Source: Xiphydria camelus
Taxonomy: Eukaryota; Arthropoda; Insecta; Hymenoptera; Xiphydriidae
Direction of reading: 5' to 3'
DNA: 64,000 bases
Assembly (NCBI GenBank): GCA_963678675.1
Contig: OY783194.1
Coordinates: 22,484,278 to 22,548,277, forward strand
This document shows, one piece after another, positions 11,601 to 26,600 of the stretch. Under the pieces are notes generated by a model. The model was not told the origin of the DNA. It worked only from the letters and a program-made list of their open reading frames with translations, and did no database searches. The position numbers and the translations under genes are program-made. Positions within the stretch are counted from its first letter, which is position 1, and each line of letters begins with the position of its first letter.

Positions 11601-14600
11601 TGTTCTATCACCTATCAAAATTAATGACGTTTAACCTGGACCATCCTGTATATATTGTACATGTTAAATATATATCCGGTCTTCGGTTATTACCACCACC
11701 TAGTCTAATTCAGTATTGGTAGGTTGATGCGTAAGTGGGGGAAATCCAGACTTAAAGTAGTATGGTCACGAATCAATTTCCAAGATTTAAATATGAAATA
11801 ATTATGTATGCAAGCTAATATCAACAAAAACCTCCTGGTGCAATTTGGAGTAGATTGACCATTTAGTATATGTCTGATAAAAATTAATTACCGAGTAGAA
11901 AATAACCCAGAGTCTTATGGGCAAGACACATTTCTTGGGGTTTGTATGTAAAATCCAAGATTAAAATATAAAAAATATACCAAAAAACGGGGGAAAAAAA
12001 AAACAAAAATTTACACCCATTGATGAAAATTATTGACCGTTTGATACTTTAGTTATAACTAATTTCTGCTTCTCGGTGTTCGGACATAGCGTGTCGAGTA
12101 GATGCGGCAACGTTGCGTCAGTGGAGTGAGTTCAAGCGTGCATTTCAGATCTCGTTTTCCCCACGATACACTCAAACGTTTGAGTGTATCGTGGTTTTCT
12201 CTACTGGGCCACGAGCCCATTGATAATATGCGTTGCCACACATAAAAAGACGCTAGTCAAAGGAGGCACATTATTTGAATAATAAGTGAAAAATAATCAA
12301 AATAATCGACTAATTCTTATGGTCATAAATTTTATAATTCACAAAGAGAATTTTCAATTATAAATCATAGTTTTTTCATGACTTTTTTAACGGACACTCA
12401 ACGATCACTTTGGAGAGTGACCATACTACTATGCCACTGATTTCCATCTAACGACTTACATTGTCGCTAGATGTGGGGTTTGCAATCTCCGATTAGAAAC
12501 TTCGCAAGTACATACCTTGCAGTAGTTAAATTCGTCAGCGCACGCGAACTGGGGATACAGGCCGCTGCAGAGAATCAGTTTCAGCATCGTCAGGTCTTTG
12601 TAGGAACAGGCAGTGGCTGCAGTCAGCAGATTTTGAACCTGAGAGGGGTTATTTTTCATTCGAAATTCAACATCCTTGATGTCGATTTCACCGTCGTTCT
12701 CGTCGTTGTTGTCGTCCTCGATGTGGATATCGAAGGTGTCGAGCTTCAACTCCTTTCGCTTCCTCGGCGCGGTTTGCTTATACGTGCGTTTCAGCGATTT
12801 CAGTAGCTTCAATTCCCCGTGCCTGATCGCCCGCTCGGAGCTAGTCATCGCGGAGCTCGGCTCCGGGAGGCTCTTGAGCAGACTACAATCCTGGGAAAGG
12901 TTAAATGTCGAACGTCGATTTAGTGGGTAAAAAACGTTTTTGCATGTCATCATTTTTTACATAATTCCATTAACTGAATGGTGAGCGAAATAATCAGGGT
13001 TTCAATTTGTTCAGTTTTCTTCAACAAGACACGCGAAGTACAAAAAAAACCATAGCTAAGTTTCATTTACTACGTTGTAAAGCAGTTTTGCGAATCTTTC
13101 TACGATTTTTTTTACTGAGTTATTCCGTGCCGAAATATAAAGCCGACCGTGTAACCTCCTCGTGGTACGCGGGTAATGTTAATATCGGCGGTATCTACTG
13201 AATTTTATGTTGAAACAATTCCGTACTGACAAAGTAAAAGTAGCAGGTACAAAGAAAAGTAATAGAGTATCACCTAGATTCTCCATTGCGGAAGAACAAG
13301 ATTATATTCGTTTTTCCACTTTGGTCGATTCAAACAAGTACAACATATCGAAATAAAAGTCCCAGACATTTTCTCAGTTACTCATTTTCATCGGGAGAAT
13401 CTACACTTTAAGATGCCATTGAGTTTGAAAGGTTTTGATAATTTTTCGTAAAGTTACATCAAGTAGAACGAAAAGCAGGAAATATGAAAATTTTAATGTA
13501 ATCTTAAGATTGGTACTATTAAATTAATTAAAAAGCAGTAAGTGCGTTATAATGGGTAAATTCCATTTTTTCGATTGACCGGTCACTGAAATTCGTACGA
13601 TAACTAGTTATTTTGTAATAAGCGTCCAAATTTACGAGGACGGTTTCTACTTCGGCACTGAATAACTCAATGAAGAAAAATCGCGTAGAATGTTTCGAAA
13701 AATAACAAATTAAAGCAGACAAACTATGCTTTATAATACACCGAGCGAAACTTAACTATAATATGATCTTTTTTACACTCTGTGTGCCTCGCTAAAGTTG
13801 AAGAAAAATCGTTCCATTTGTCGTATGTCACTTTTCAATTACATAACTTTAAAATCAATAAAGCTTTTGAAAATCCGAGAATTGATTCTGGATGTTGAAA
13901 CTTTAGCTTTCAAAATTTAAGCCAGTTCAAAATGGCCTTCTTTTTTGCGGAATATAAGTGATCCCTTAATTCCTTGCGTAATGTGTAGTTAATATATTAT
14001 CTTTATAGAACTTTTTGTGTAACATCTACATTACGCAAAAGAATTAAGGGATCACTTATATTCCACAAGAAAGAAGGCCATTTTAAGCTGGTTGTATCCT
14101 TGTCGAAAATGATACAATCTCGATTGCCGACAGAACGTTTTGAAAGCTAAAGTTTCAGCATCCAGAATCAATTCTCGGATTTTCAAAAGCTTTATTGATT
14201 TTAAAGTTATGTAATTGAAAAGTGACGCTCGACAAATGGAACGATTTATCTTCAACTTTGGCAAGGCACACTGATTGTCAAAAATCATATTACAGATAAG
14301 TTTCGCTTGGTGCATTATAAAGCATAGTCTTTCTACTTTAATTTATCATTTTTCGAATCATTCTACGATTTTTCTTCATCGAATTATTCAGCTCCGAAGC
14401 CGAAACTATCCTCGAAAATTTGGACGCTTATTACAAGATAACTATTATAGTTATCGTACGAATTTCGGTCATCGGTCAATTGAAAGATTGGAATTTGCCC
14501 CTTATAATCCACTTACTGTTTTTGAATTTATACCAATTTTAATGGTAAGGCTCCCCGTTGTACATTTTTCTGGGAAAAATTGGAATATCGTCTGGAAAGC

Positions 14601-17600
14601 CGAAAATGTCAAAAAAGCTCGAAACTTAAAATTAGTGGCAACTTCTGTGACAATTTCGCTTACCGTTCAGTTAATAAAATTGCGCGAAAAAAAAAGAATG
14701 ACAGTGTACAAATAGACATATCGCTATTCACTTGCAGCAGATCCTTGAATTGAGTTCGCAGTTTCGTCATTTCGTAAAATCGCTGCTCCTCCAAGCCTCT
14801 TCTTTTACACCACTTTCTGCTAGCGTTGGCGCTGCCCCGCATCTCGCGGCCGTTCTCTTGCTTCACTTCCAACCACTCCCTGTACGCGTTCAAGAGCGTT
14901 ATAGGATCCCCGTGATCCGATTCCAGCTTCTTTCTGGAAGTCTTGTTAATTTATATTATATCATTTATTATATGAGCGAGATTTATTTATTATTTATCAC
15001 GAGCGACATTTTCTCCGAGCGTTTTATATCGATAGTTGACGGTTAGTACCTCGCACTCGGGATCTCGGTACGCTCGATTCGTAAAGGGAGTTTGGATGCT
15101 CAGAGCGGCGGCTAGCGACAAGACGGGCTCGACTTGGTGAAAAAGCGAACCCATTATCAGCATCTTGCCAATTGTTATATCGACTGGTAGTTTGGCCAGT
15201 GTCTTTCCGATGTTTGTGAGTTTCTCGTTCTCAGTTAACGCACCCTGCGGCAACAGATATAGTCATTGTTGTTGTTTAAATACATAGTCTATTTAGGCTT
15301 CGGAGATATGTCCCTATTTTTTTGAAGCCCTTAAAAATCCCTAGAATTGACAACTTGACCCTCAAAATTCTTATACTGATTCAGTATACAGCTTATAGAA
15401 TGCAGTACGTTCGAGTTAGGTAAGGAAAGTCGAACAGTTAAGAAAATGGAGAACGAGTTAAATGATGTGCGATGTGTGAATTTTTGTAATAGCAATTAGT
15501 CAATAATATTGAATTGATTTGATACGTAGGATGCTAGTTCTGTATAAATTATGTGAGATATCTGTATATCGATGGGGTGTCAATACAATACCTCGTATCT
15601 CCACCATCAAGGTTTCTGTTGCCTTTGGTTGAAACGTATTATAAATGAATCGATAGATTGCGCCATAATGACATTAATTCAATTAACAACCAATTGTTAA
15701 TTGAATTAATGTCATTGTGTATAATGTGTTTTGAATACGGTCTCTATATAGAAGTCCCTCAAGGTGGCTATGTAGATAAATTAGCTCCGCTTTATTTATA
15801 ATTTCCATAAAAAATCCTACATTTTCTAATATTTTCCCGACTTTTCTCTAACTGATCAAATTCCCTGGCATTTCCCCTGTACCTGGAAAATCGGGAAAAC
15901 TAAGAAATGTCAGGGAATTCGACCAGTCAGAGAAAAGTCAGCGAAATATCAGGAAATTTAGGATTTTTTCTAAAAATTATTAATAAAGCGGAGCTAATTT
16001 GTCGAAATTTCATCATTGAAACATTACACGATGCAGTTTTCGCTGCTGCCTCAAATATGTCCATCATAGCAGCGTACTTGTGCCTCATCGACTAAAATCT
16101 ACCATCAACATACTTTTCTTAGCTTATAAACCTCTTTGCGGCTACTCTAATAATCTCTAAACGTTGGGTTTGGTTTCAGTTTGTATTCCGATTATTCATA
16201 GCTTTGTTGATTACACAGCTCCACAAAAAAATCGAAAAAATGCTTTCTCTGACCAAACCAGTATATCTTTATGTTTTTGGGGTCGCTGAATTCGAATCCG
16301 GTGTCCGTTTGTCTCCATCACGACACATTTTTTTTAATCTCAAAAAACCACCAATAGATCATGATTTTTAAAGTTAATGGACTTAAACCAAATTCGCTAT
16401 AGGGGGTTTTTTGGGTCGCTGATCACGAATCTGAAATCGGATTTCAAAAATTCAAGATGGCGAATCCAATATGGCGGACGAGATTTTTGAAAATCGACGG
16501 ATTCATGCCAAATTTGGTATAGGTGGTTTTTTTGATCGCTGATGACGAATATGGAGAATATTTACAAAAATTAAAAATTTTCGAAAATTTCGTCTTCCAT
16601 ATTGGATCCGCCATCTTGAATTTTTAAAATCTGACTTCAGATTCATGATCAACGACCCAAAAAAACCCCTTATACCAAATTCGGCATGAATCCGTCGATT
16701 TTAAAAAATCTCGTCCGCCATATTGGATCCGCCATCTTGAATTTTTGAAATCCGATTTCAGATTCGTGATCAGCGACCCAAAAAACCCCCTATAGCGAAT
16801 TTGGTTTAAGTCCATTAACTTTTTGAAAATCATGATCTATTGATGGTTTTTTGAGATTAAAAAAAAATGTGACGTGATGGAGACAAGCGGACACCAGATT
16901 CGGATTCAGCGACCTCAAAAATACATAGGAATAATAATTTGAATCGATTTGACTATTTTTCCAGGATTGGACCTTGAAATGACCTTGAACGTGACGTGAT
17001 GGAGACAAACGGACACCGGATTCGGATTCAGCGACCCCAAAAACATAAAGATATACTGGTCTGGTCAGAGGAAGCATTTTTTTTTCGATTTTTTTCGTGG
17101 AACTGTGTTATATAAAACCCCTAATATGATAAAAAAATATTAGAGAATATTTACAAAATTTCACCTGAAATAGTCAGGGAAAAGTCGGGGAACTCTATAA
17201 TTAAATTTCCGTAGCCACCCCGTCTGTATTTCTGCGAAATTATGTCCATATTTTCCTAAAACTGCTTTGTCCCTGCACTGTGAAGCCTAAAATAGATTTT
17301 GAATGTATGTTGATCGACGCTGTGCGCCAATATCACGAACGCGTCTTGATTAGAGCGTACGTGTACCGATAAGAAATTCAGGGTGATTGCAGACCTGGAA
17401 AATCGGGAAATGTCACGGAATTTGATTCGTTAAGGAACAGTCGGGGGAATATTAAAGAATTTTCGATTTTTTACTGGAAAATGTAAATAAAGTGGAGTTA
17501 ATTTCTCGAAATTTTACCATTCCTATATATGTTTCACGACGCAATTTGCGCTGCTACTTTAGATTTCCAGCAGTAGCGCGAGCGTGCGCGAATATTTACC

Positions 17601-20600
17601 AAGTTTGATCTCTGAAATGGTCAGGAAAAAGTCAGGGAATTCTGTAATCAAGTTTCTGTAGCAACCCTGAACACAGTTCGTATCGGATCTATATTTTCGA
17701 AGGAGAAAAGCCAGTAGAAATAATTACGAACGTGTTCCTTCAAAGACAGTATTGAATTTTCGATACTGTCGGATGGCGGAGGTTCGACGAACGGAAATTT
17801 ACGCGCGTCCGGCAGTCCCATCGCCATCATCTGCAGGAGTAACGAGTCCAGCGGCACGCGCTGTATCTCCGGCGTCGAGTACTTCTCCAGCGCCGTGTAT
17901 TCCTCCTCGGAGTACAGTCTGCAAGTAGGAAGATTAGACTTCTGCTTCGTTCTGGCAATAGAAACACCGACCTGTAACAAACTCCAGGTCCCGTTCTTCC
18001 GCTTCTTCCTTTTCTCTGTTCCGCGCTCGCTTTGCTAATCCAGAACTCCTTGAGTCGCTGCATCTTGCACGCGGGATCGTAGCTCATCTCCTTGACTTTC
18101 CCGCTGTCGGCGACGAAGCGAATTCCGTCTATCGTAATTGACGTCTCCGCGATGTTCGTGGAAACTATGCACTTCCTCGCGCCGTCGGGGGCGTAGTCAA
18201 AAACCTGCGAATAGAAATGCGTCATTCCGTCTCGTCGTCATTTTGACGTCAATTTTGCAGTAGCGGCCATAAGTTTAAGGAGGATCGACTGTTTCTTTGG
18301 ATTCAAAAATGTGTTTGAAAAAAATGTTTTCACAGCGAGATCTGAAACTTTATGGAATAATAATTAAATGAATTATGAACCCATTTTTTATGCATCGTTC
18401 ATGCTGAAAATCATTAGTAAATAAAATATTGACAAATTTATGGCGGACTATTAGAGCGTCAATGACTCCGGAATCGTAGTCAGTGGCTTCTTGTCCAACA
18501 TTTTAAACAAAAATAAAAAATTACAAATAATCTATAAAAACAACTCATAGGGAATGCTGAAGACATAAAACAGTTATTCGACTGATAATTCAGTATCATG
18601 GATATATGATTATAGTTTAAACATTTTTTATTGTGCGTTGCAATTTTCATTGTATTCTTGGCAACGTTGTACTCCGCGATATTTTATATTGGCTGCAGTG
18701 ACGCGTGAACTACAATGGCCAGCTATGGCGGATGACGCGAGCATGCAGCAAAGCCAGTATTAAAGGGAAATTTTGTCAAAAAAGAAAAAGAGTTGTATAA
18801 GTAAAGAGGCATGATTTCGTTTCCCGCGCCGGGGGCGTTTTTTTTTATCGTTCTGAATCTTTCAAATTTCGCACTCAGTTTGAATGGACGCCAGGTAAGG
18901 TTCGGTCTTTGAGCTTTACAACTGTTTCGCTGCCGTGTTGCCAAGTCTCTCGCCGTTAATATGGCGTGCTAATAGTTTGCGAAGTAAAAACGAATTTCAT
19001 GATAATATTACATTGCAACCGTACGGTAAAACCCAATTTACTTATTTTTTACATAATTCTTAATATTTCATCTGTCAAATTACTAGTCTTTCAAAGTCTA
19101 AAGTTGGCGGAATGTGTGTTAAAGTCAGTGATAATCTACCTTAGTACAAACGTCTCCCATAAGGCGATATGTTAAAAGTGGTCAACTTTAGAATAAAATA
19201 ACGAAGAAACTAGACGGTCTATATTGCTCAAATTTTCGTATTAGTTGTGTAAAGTATTCGTGTATGTCATATAAAAAAATTAGGGCTGTAAGTTGGTTTT
19301 CGTCTGATAGTCGAACCTCCTTAAGGCGGTCATTAAATTAGTTCCCATTTTTTAAATTCGTTGTCAAACTTGACGAAACTCGGTTGATTTAGAGTTTACT
19401 TGAAATATATATGAAAACTCTTTTTGTGGAATAAATTTAACTCTTATTTAAGATAGTAAATCAACCCACCAAAAGTCTACCGTTCGAAACAAACTTTCCA
19501 GTTAAGCGAGATATCGCTCATGGGCTGCAACAGTGGCATAACTCAAAATTGGAATTTTCCCAAGAGATGACTTTAAAAGTTGAATTATTATAATACACGA
19601 GCGTTGGCCATTTGCTGCCAGATTATGATAATTATCATGAAGATTCTATAATAATTCAACTTTTATAGTCGTCTCTTGGGAAAATTCCAATTTTGAGTTA
19701 TGCCACTGTTGCAGCCCGTGAGCGCGATACGAGGAAAGCTCTAATACAAAAGTTTTTCAGTCTCTTAAATCAAATAACTTTTATTTGAGGTTTTTTTTTA
19801 TATCTCGCTTCGCGCTTGTAAGATAATTTGGATGAACCTATTTATAAAACTCAACCATCTTCTAAACGAAGCGGGACACGATAAAATCTTTTGGATAAAA
19901 GTTTCTTAATTTTAAAAGCTACATAATTTTTGTTTAAAAGATTTTATCGTATCCTGCTTCGTTTAGAAGATGGTCGAGTTTTAGAGATCGGTTCGTCCAA
20001 ATTATCTTAAAAGCGAAGTGAGATGTAAGAAAAACTTTCAAATAAAAGTTGTTTGGCTTAAGAAACTAAACTTTTGTATTTGAGCTTTTATCGTATCTCG
20101 CTTATATATAGCTTAAAAGTTTGTTTCGAGCGGTAGACTTTTGAGTAGCTGATTTACCATCTTAAATAATAGTTAAATTTGTTCTGCAAAAAGAGGTTTC
20201 GTATTTTTCAACAACTTTTTAATCTACCGAGTTTCGTCAAGTCTGACCGCGTATTTTACAAATGGGAACTCTTTTAGCGACCGTCTTAAAGTTATGGCCG
20301 CCACTGTACGCACCTTGTCCTGCTCGGCTATGGAGAGAGTACTATGCAACGGCAGTACGATCCAGTTATTTTTTTTCTTGCTGTACTCTTTCGCGGCATC
20401 CACCAGTGCCGTTATCTCACTCATGCCGCTCAGGAATATCAGCAAATCTCCCTTTTCCTCGACTGAAAGTTTAGAGTCGCATCAAGTCTTTTATATTTCG
20501 TGTCAAAGTCGAATCTTGCTACCTACTCGAGTACTTATTGTCGATGATTTGTAGAATCTGCACGTAGGGGCTGGGATTGAATCTGTCGGACTTATAGCGC

Positions 20601-23600
20601 CTGTCCTCGATGGTGACGGGCCGGTAGAGGAGCTGGATTGGATAGAGTCTTCCGGGTACCTGCGCGCGTAAAGTAGACATTTGACGTAGGATTTTGTCTC
20701 TCGGTACCTACGGAGACAAATTTTCGAGACCTACTTGTATCACGGTAACGTCCTCCTTGGCAAAGTAATTGCCGAAAAGCTGTATATTGATTGTCGCGGA
20801 CATCAGTACCAACTTGAGGTCTGGCCGCTGATAAATGAGGCACTTCATGATGCCCAGCAGAAAGTCGCCGTACAAGTGACGCTCGTGTACCTCGTCCAGT
20901 ACGATTAAATCGTATTGCGACAACGCCGACTCTCCCGATACCTGTTTTCGTGGAGACACTTTTTTTTTACGAGATTGTTCCTAACATTTCCTGCTATTCG
21001 CGGATCTAAGAAGGATCTAGTCTCGCGGTAGAATCGCTTTTACCCGAAGCATCGGCAAATTACTTCACTGAGAAAAAAATGCAGTAGATTTGATTAGATC
21101 GGCTTCTACGGGCGGCGGAATGCAGATTTAGTTACTTGAACTAATAATTTGCTAGAATTGACTAAAGCTTGTTTCCATCAAATAGTTTTGATCATTCTCT
21201 AACAGAAATTTTTCTGTGTTAAATTTCTGTTAAATCTCTGCCAAAACTGTGCGAAAAACTTTGCCAAAAGTCTACAACTTCTCTAAGAATGTTTCGATTT
21301 TAAGAGTTGCCAGAAAAAATAGCAGAGCTGGCAGAAATTTCAGCAGAGCTAATAGAAATGTTGGTAGAGCTGGCAGACATTTCAGCAGAGTTGACAAAAG
21401 ACATGTCAAAATCCACAAGGTCGGCAGAAATTTTTCCAAATCTCTACAAACTATGTAAACTCTGACGAGATTCTTGCGAACCCTATCAAAATATCTGCTA
21501 ACTTCGCCATCTCTGCCGAAATCTGTGCTATCTCTGCCCTTTGGCCTTTAGTCTCCGCCAGGTCTTAAGATTGGAGCAATCACAGAGAAACGGCAGTTTT
21601 TTCCCGTTCCGTTTTTATAGCCGAATTATTTGACTCCTTCAATAACTAAATTGGCATTTCGATTTAGTCAAATCTGTTGATATTTTTCTCCGTGTAGAAT
21701 TTAAAGGGTGACCGCTTACCGGAAAAAGCAGAAAATATGCGCGAATTTCGAGTGCCACGAGGAAACTTTGAAAACCGCGTGAATTTCACTCGTGGATTGG
21801 GAAATTTTAAAGACAAGCGATACATTGACCATTTTCATTTTGCGAATCCGCGTGCGTTATCGTTAGTGGTTTTCTGTTATTCATTTTGTAACATGGTGAA
21901 GTCGTTAAATATCAGATAATTATACTCGACATTAATAAGAAGTACATAATCAAATTTCGTCGTGAAATTGTCTTGTTTCGTTTTCCTTTTATAATGCAAC
22001 TGTTAGATAGACATTCCGATAACTGAGTTCTTAATTTTTTTATTAAATTTCATTTTTTAAACGTATTTTCAGAGTAATGTAGTAAAAAAGTATCGAGAAA
22101 ATTGGGATCCTCCTCCGGGAAATCCGACAATTTCTGTTAAATATTTGAATGCTCATCCTGTGTTGATATTCACGGAATCGCTTTTACCAGAAGCACGACT
22201 TATAGAATTTACTTTGCTTCCTTCAACGAAATTAGGGTGCTTCTTATACCTGTCTCAGTAGAAGACCCTCCGTTATAAAAGTGATCTTGGTGTCTTTGTT
22301 CCTCTGCTTCTCGAAGCGAATCTGGTAGCCGACCTCATTACGATTTTCCGTCAATGTTTCGAAAGCTACTCTCTTGGCCAATGATATGCAGGCTATCCTA
22401 CGTGGCTGGGTACAAGCTACATGGAAAACGGTACGAATGCGAATAAGACACAATGCGTACAGCGATACGACGCACGCTAAATAAAACGTTAAAACAGGTT
22501 CAATATCCTAGTGAAAATTTGTCTCGGAAAACTGTTCATTTATGTTACAAATTTCAATGAATACCTCCAAAAATTACTCCAATTTCTACAACGATTTAGA
22601 ACATTTTCTTCGAAACTCTTAGAATTGAAATTTTATCTAAATACTCATTTATTATCATTCCTACTAATTCTTTGAATTTTGACCTCAAATAAATCCAGAT
22701 TTTCAATGTACGATCGACGAAAATTGTCTATTAAACAATCTGAAAAATCTCAGACATTGAGTTTTTCAAATTTATCTCACGTATTCTCTATGGACTTTCG
22801 TTGAATTTTGAGCCTTTCAAAGGAAAATTTGAAGAATGTTGGATTTTCTGAATACTTATAATTTCTTTCCATTAAAATTTAAGCAGGAAAAATGTGAAAA
22901 ACGAAGTTTTGCGTGAAATATTCGAGAAGTTCTGATAAATTACAAACTTACATTTATCTACATATTATAACTAATATTATGTAATTTATCTGAACTTCTC
23001 GAATATTTCACGCAAAACTTCGTTTTTCACATTTTCCCTGCTTAAATTTTAATGGAAAGAAATTATAAGTATTCAGAAAATCCAACGAGCTTCAAATTTT
23101 CCTTTGAAAGGCTTAAAATTCTTCGAAAGTCCATAGAGAACATGTGAGATAAATTTGAAAAACTCAATGTCAGAGTTTTCCGATTTTGTAGATGAGAAAA
23201 AACGACTCTATTGAAAAAATATCATAGATTCTCACAGAAGACTTGTAAAAATCCCGTAGAATCCCCATGGAAATTTGATGCGCTTTTGATACAGCAATTC
23301 CGGATATCCATTGGTAAAAGTCTGAGAGGAATGAACAGGAGTGCATTGTATAATATTATGTGTATCCGTAAAAACAAATAAAATATTTTAAAGTTTCAAT
23401 AATAATTATAAGTACAGCGACCTCCCTGGTGGAAATATTTCTCAGATTTTTTAAAGTTTAATTAACATTTTAGTTTCTCGAAAGTACTAAATTATGAGAG
23501 ATTGTAACAAATTTTGATGTTTCTACGAAATTATAAGATTATGAAAAACTGAAGCATTCTGAGAAATAAAGTTTAATACGGTTTTTCTTGCAATAGCAGC

Positions 23601-26600
23601 AGTCTTTTTCTTCTACGCTAATAGATCAATTTAAACAGCAATTATAATAAAGTTATATCGCGTCGGATTTAAAATGTGTATGGATTTGTTGAAATCAAAA
23701 GCACATGAGAATTTATAAGATTTAATTTAATTTTCTGAAGACAGATATTTGCAGTGATGAAGAGAAAAAAATATGCTAATAAGAGAATCACATTTATTTT
23801 TGTATTATAATTTGATTTGTCAATAGTAACTTTAATTTTCTAATAAGAAGTTTGATCGGACTGCACCAGTGTGCGCTGAGTACAGTAGATACACTACACT
23901 ACAGTTTACCTAGTTCATCAGCAAGCACACTGGTTGTAAAATGTTACTCTGATATGCATAGGGGCAGTCGAGTCAAATTCGCTATAAGTATTTCGTCAAC
24001 ATTTCTCTGACTTTCTCACAAAAATCGAAATTTTACAATTTCTTAGAATTTCTCAGGAAAATACAAAATAGTTATATGAAAATTGTTACATTTCGTTTTC
24101 GAAAATATTCAAAATCTCGAAGTTTTTTAGTTTAATTTAGTTTACTTAAAATTTTACATAGTTTCTCAAAAGTATAAATTATGAGATTGTAACAAATTTT
24201 GATGTGTTTCTACGAAATTATAAGACATTATGAAAAACTGAAGCATTCCAAGAAATAGTTTAATAGACAATTCTTTAAAAATAACAATTTTAGTTTCTGA
24301 ATTCGAATTCAAAATAATGTGTAAGAATCTGTCACAAAAAGTCAAAATAGCGTGAAATGTCTTCAAATTTCTTTCCTACAAATATTTATAATTTCTCAGA
24401 AATGAATGCGAAATTTAATTTACTAGAATATCTGAGACAATTTCAGGTTAAAGAAATAGAACTCACCAAACAATTTTTCAGAAGCTTTCAAATGTTCTCA
24501 TAGAAACTGGAATCTCGATCTTGCTGCGAATTGTTGTTTTTCATAATTACTTGGAAAAAATTTAAATTTTCATTTTTAAAGAATTCTTTTAAACTTTATT
24601 TCTTAGAATGCTTCATAGTTGTTCATGTCTTATAATTTCATAAAAACATCAAAATGTGTTACACTCATAATTTTGTACTTTCGAGAGAGAAACCATGTAA
24701 AATTTTAATTAAACTAAATTAAACTAAAAAATTCCGAGATTTTGAATATTTTTGAAAACGAAATGTGATAATTTTCTTACAACTATAATATTTTGTATTT
24801 TCCTGAGAAATTCTAAGAAATTGTAAAATTTCGATTTTGGTGAGTGAGAGAAATGTTGACGAAATGCTTATAGTGTCATTCCATACCAAATCGGACACTT
24901 TTTGGAGTAACACCTCGGATTTTGCTCAAATTTGGATATATTGTAGCCTTTGTCGATGTTTAAGCGTATCTCGAAGGATTTTTCAAAATTTTGGAAATAG
25001 GGAACTTGCATATAATTTTATTATGCATGGAACACAGCAAACATACTAGTTAAAGTTATTCAAAACACAGTACCACACAATAGTAAAAACTTGTGGGCGG
25101 CACTATCGTGACATCACTAGCCGGTAACGGTTCGCCTGCGCTAGATATCTAGGCTAGTGACGTCACAGCACGGCGTGCCGCTCGACCGGCTGTTTCAAGT
25201 GGGCGGAGTTTATCGCAAACTTTGTTAATCTTTTACGGCTTAAATTCGCGTCAGAAAAAAAAATAAAAAACGTCCCAAATTTGTTTACGTACTCAATCCA
25301 TTTATGATGTAAAAAAAGACGTGCAAGTTCCCTATTGTTGATTTTACAGTCACTTGAAGAATAACGCTGCTTTTTATTCATTAAATTATAACTGTCAAAC
25401 CGGTTGTCGGCTGAGAGAATAATCTTTTGGGTACTAAAAGTGAAACGTCTGAAAAACCACAGAAAAATTGCGTCGATCAAAAAAAAAATTTTGTTAATAA
25501 TTTTATTCTGTATAGGTTCTTGTAGTTAACATTTCACTTTTTCATATGGCAGATCAATTCAAGAATTTTCAATCCAATGAACCCATTTCCTTCCAATTAT
25601 CCCGTCTTATCCTCTATTCCTAGAATATTCTTATAGTAAAAAATCCAAAAAAGTAAAACTTATGAATGAATAAATTATTCCAACAATTCAATTAATAGGT
25701 TCTTGTAGTTAACGTTTCATTTTTTCATATGGCAGATCAGTTCAAGAATTCAATCCAATGAACCCATTTCCTTCCAATTATCCCATCCTATCCTCTATTC
25801 CTAGAATATTCTTATAGTAAAAAATCCAAAAAAGTAAAAATTATGAATTAATAAATTTTTTCAACAATACAATTAATAGGTTCTTGTAGTTAACGTTTCA
25901 CTTTTTCATATGGCAGATCAGTTCAAGAATTTTCAATCCAATGAACCCATTTCCTTCCAATTATCCCATCTTATCCCGATGGAAGAAAACTCACCACCTT
26001 CTCGAGGTTTCCACTGAGCAATGACAAACCAATATCATTGGCGAAGAGTGAGCTCCTTACATTTCGTTAAAATTGATGTATAACAAAGTAATTTAGTAAT
26101 TCAACGGTGTAGTTTTAGATAATTGTTGAAATTCCATGCCATAAATTTAAGTAATAATACGCACACAGGTAAGAGAGAGGTATATGTACCATTATGTAGC
26201 AGTACCGGTGGGTTCGACTGGCTTCAATTTCAATTAATTTTTGTGTCGTCAATTTGAAAGTGTTATTTTTTTTTGGTCGTGAAAGAGAGGATATCGAAGT
26301 ATATGCTTGCTTTTTTTTTTCAGATTTTTAAAAAGTGGCCAGCTATGAAAATACGACATTTGTTTAATTCAAATGCAAATAAAATTATTAACAAAATTTT
26401 TTTTTGATCGACGCAATTTTTCTCTGGTTTTTCAACTCTTTCACTTTTAGTATCCAAAAGATTATTCTCAGCCGCCCACAACCGGTTTGACAGTTATAAT
26501 TTAATGAATACCTATAAAGCAGCGTTATTCTTCAAGTGGCTGTAAAATCAACAATTTTCAAAATTTTGAAAAATCCTTCGAGATACGCTTAAACATCGAC

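Larger units (their letters stand above)
9693..12515. other. DHX34 intron 10 content
   Basis: No gene. It holds a degraded element at about 9783-9960 whose end resembles ACACC-GGACACGAAATCTGTCGC copies at 44607 and 63741, a mariner-like element at 10409-10805, GC-rich inverted repeats at about 10990-11235 (GGCTAGGGCCATGCTTGCG and a diverged inverse) and a perfect palindrome at 12161-12194. The remainder is AT-rich with no recognised feature. Confidence 0.55.
15245..17731. other. DHX34 intron 7 content
   Basis: No gene. It contains the hairpin at 15667-15716, a CAGGGTGG-family element at about 15760-17215 opened by the long inverted-repeat element 16213-17108, and a further family member at 17379-17669 that ends 62 bp from exon 7. 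Confidence 0.6.
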
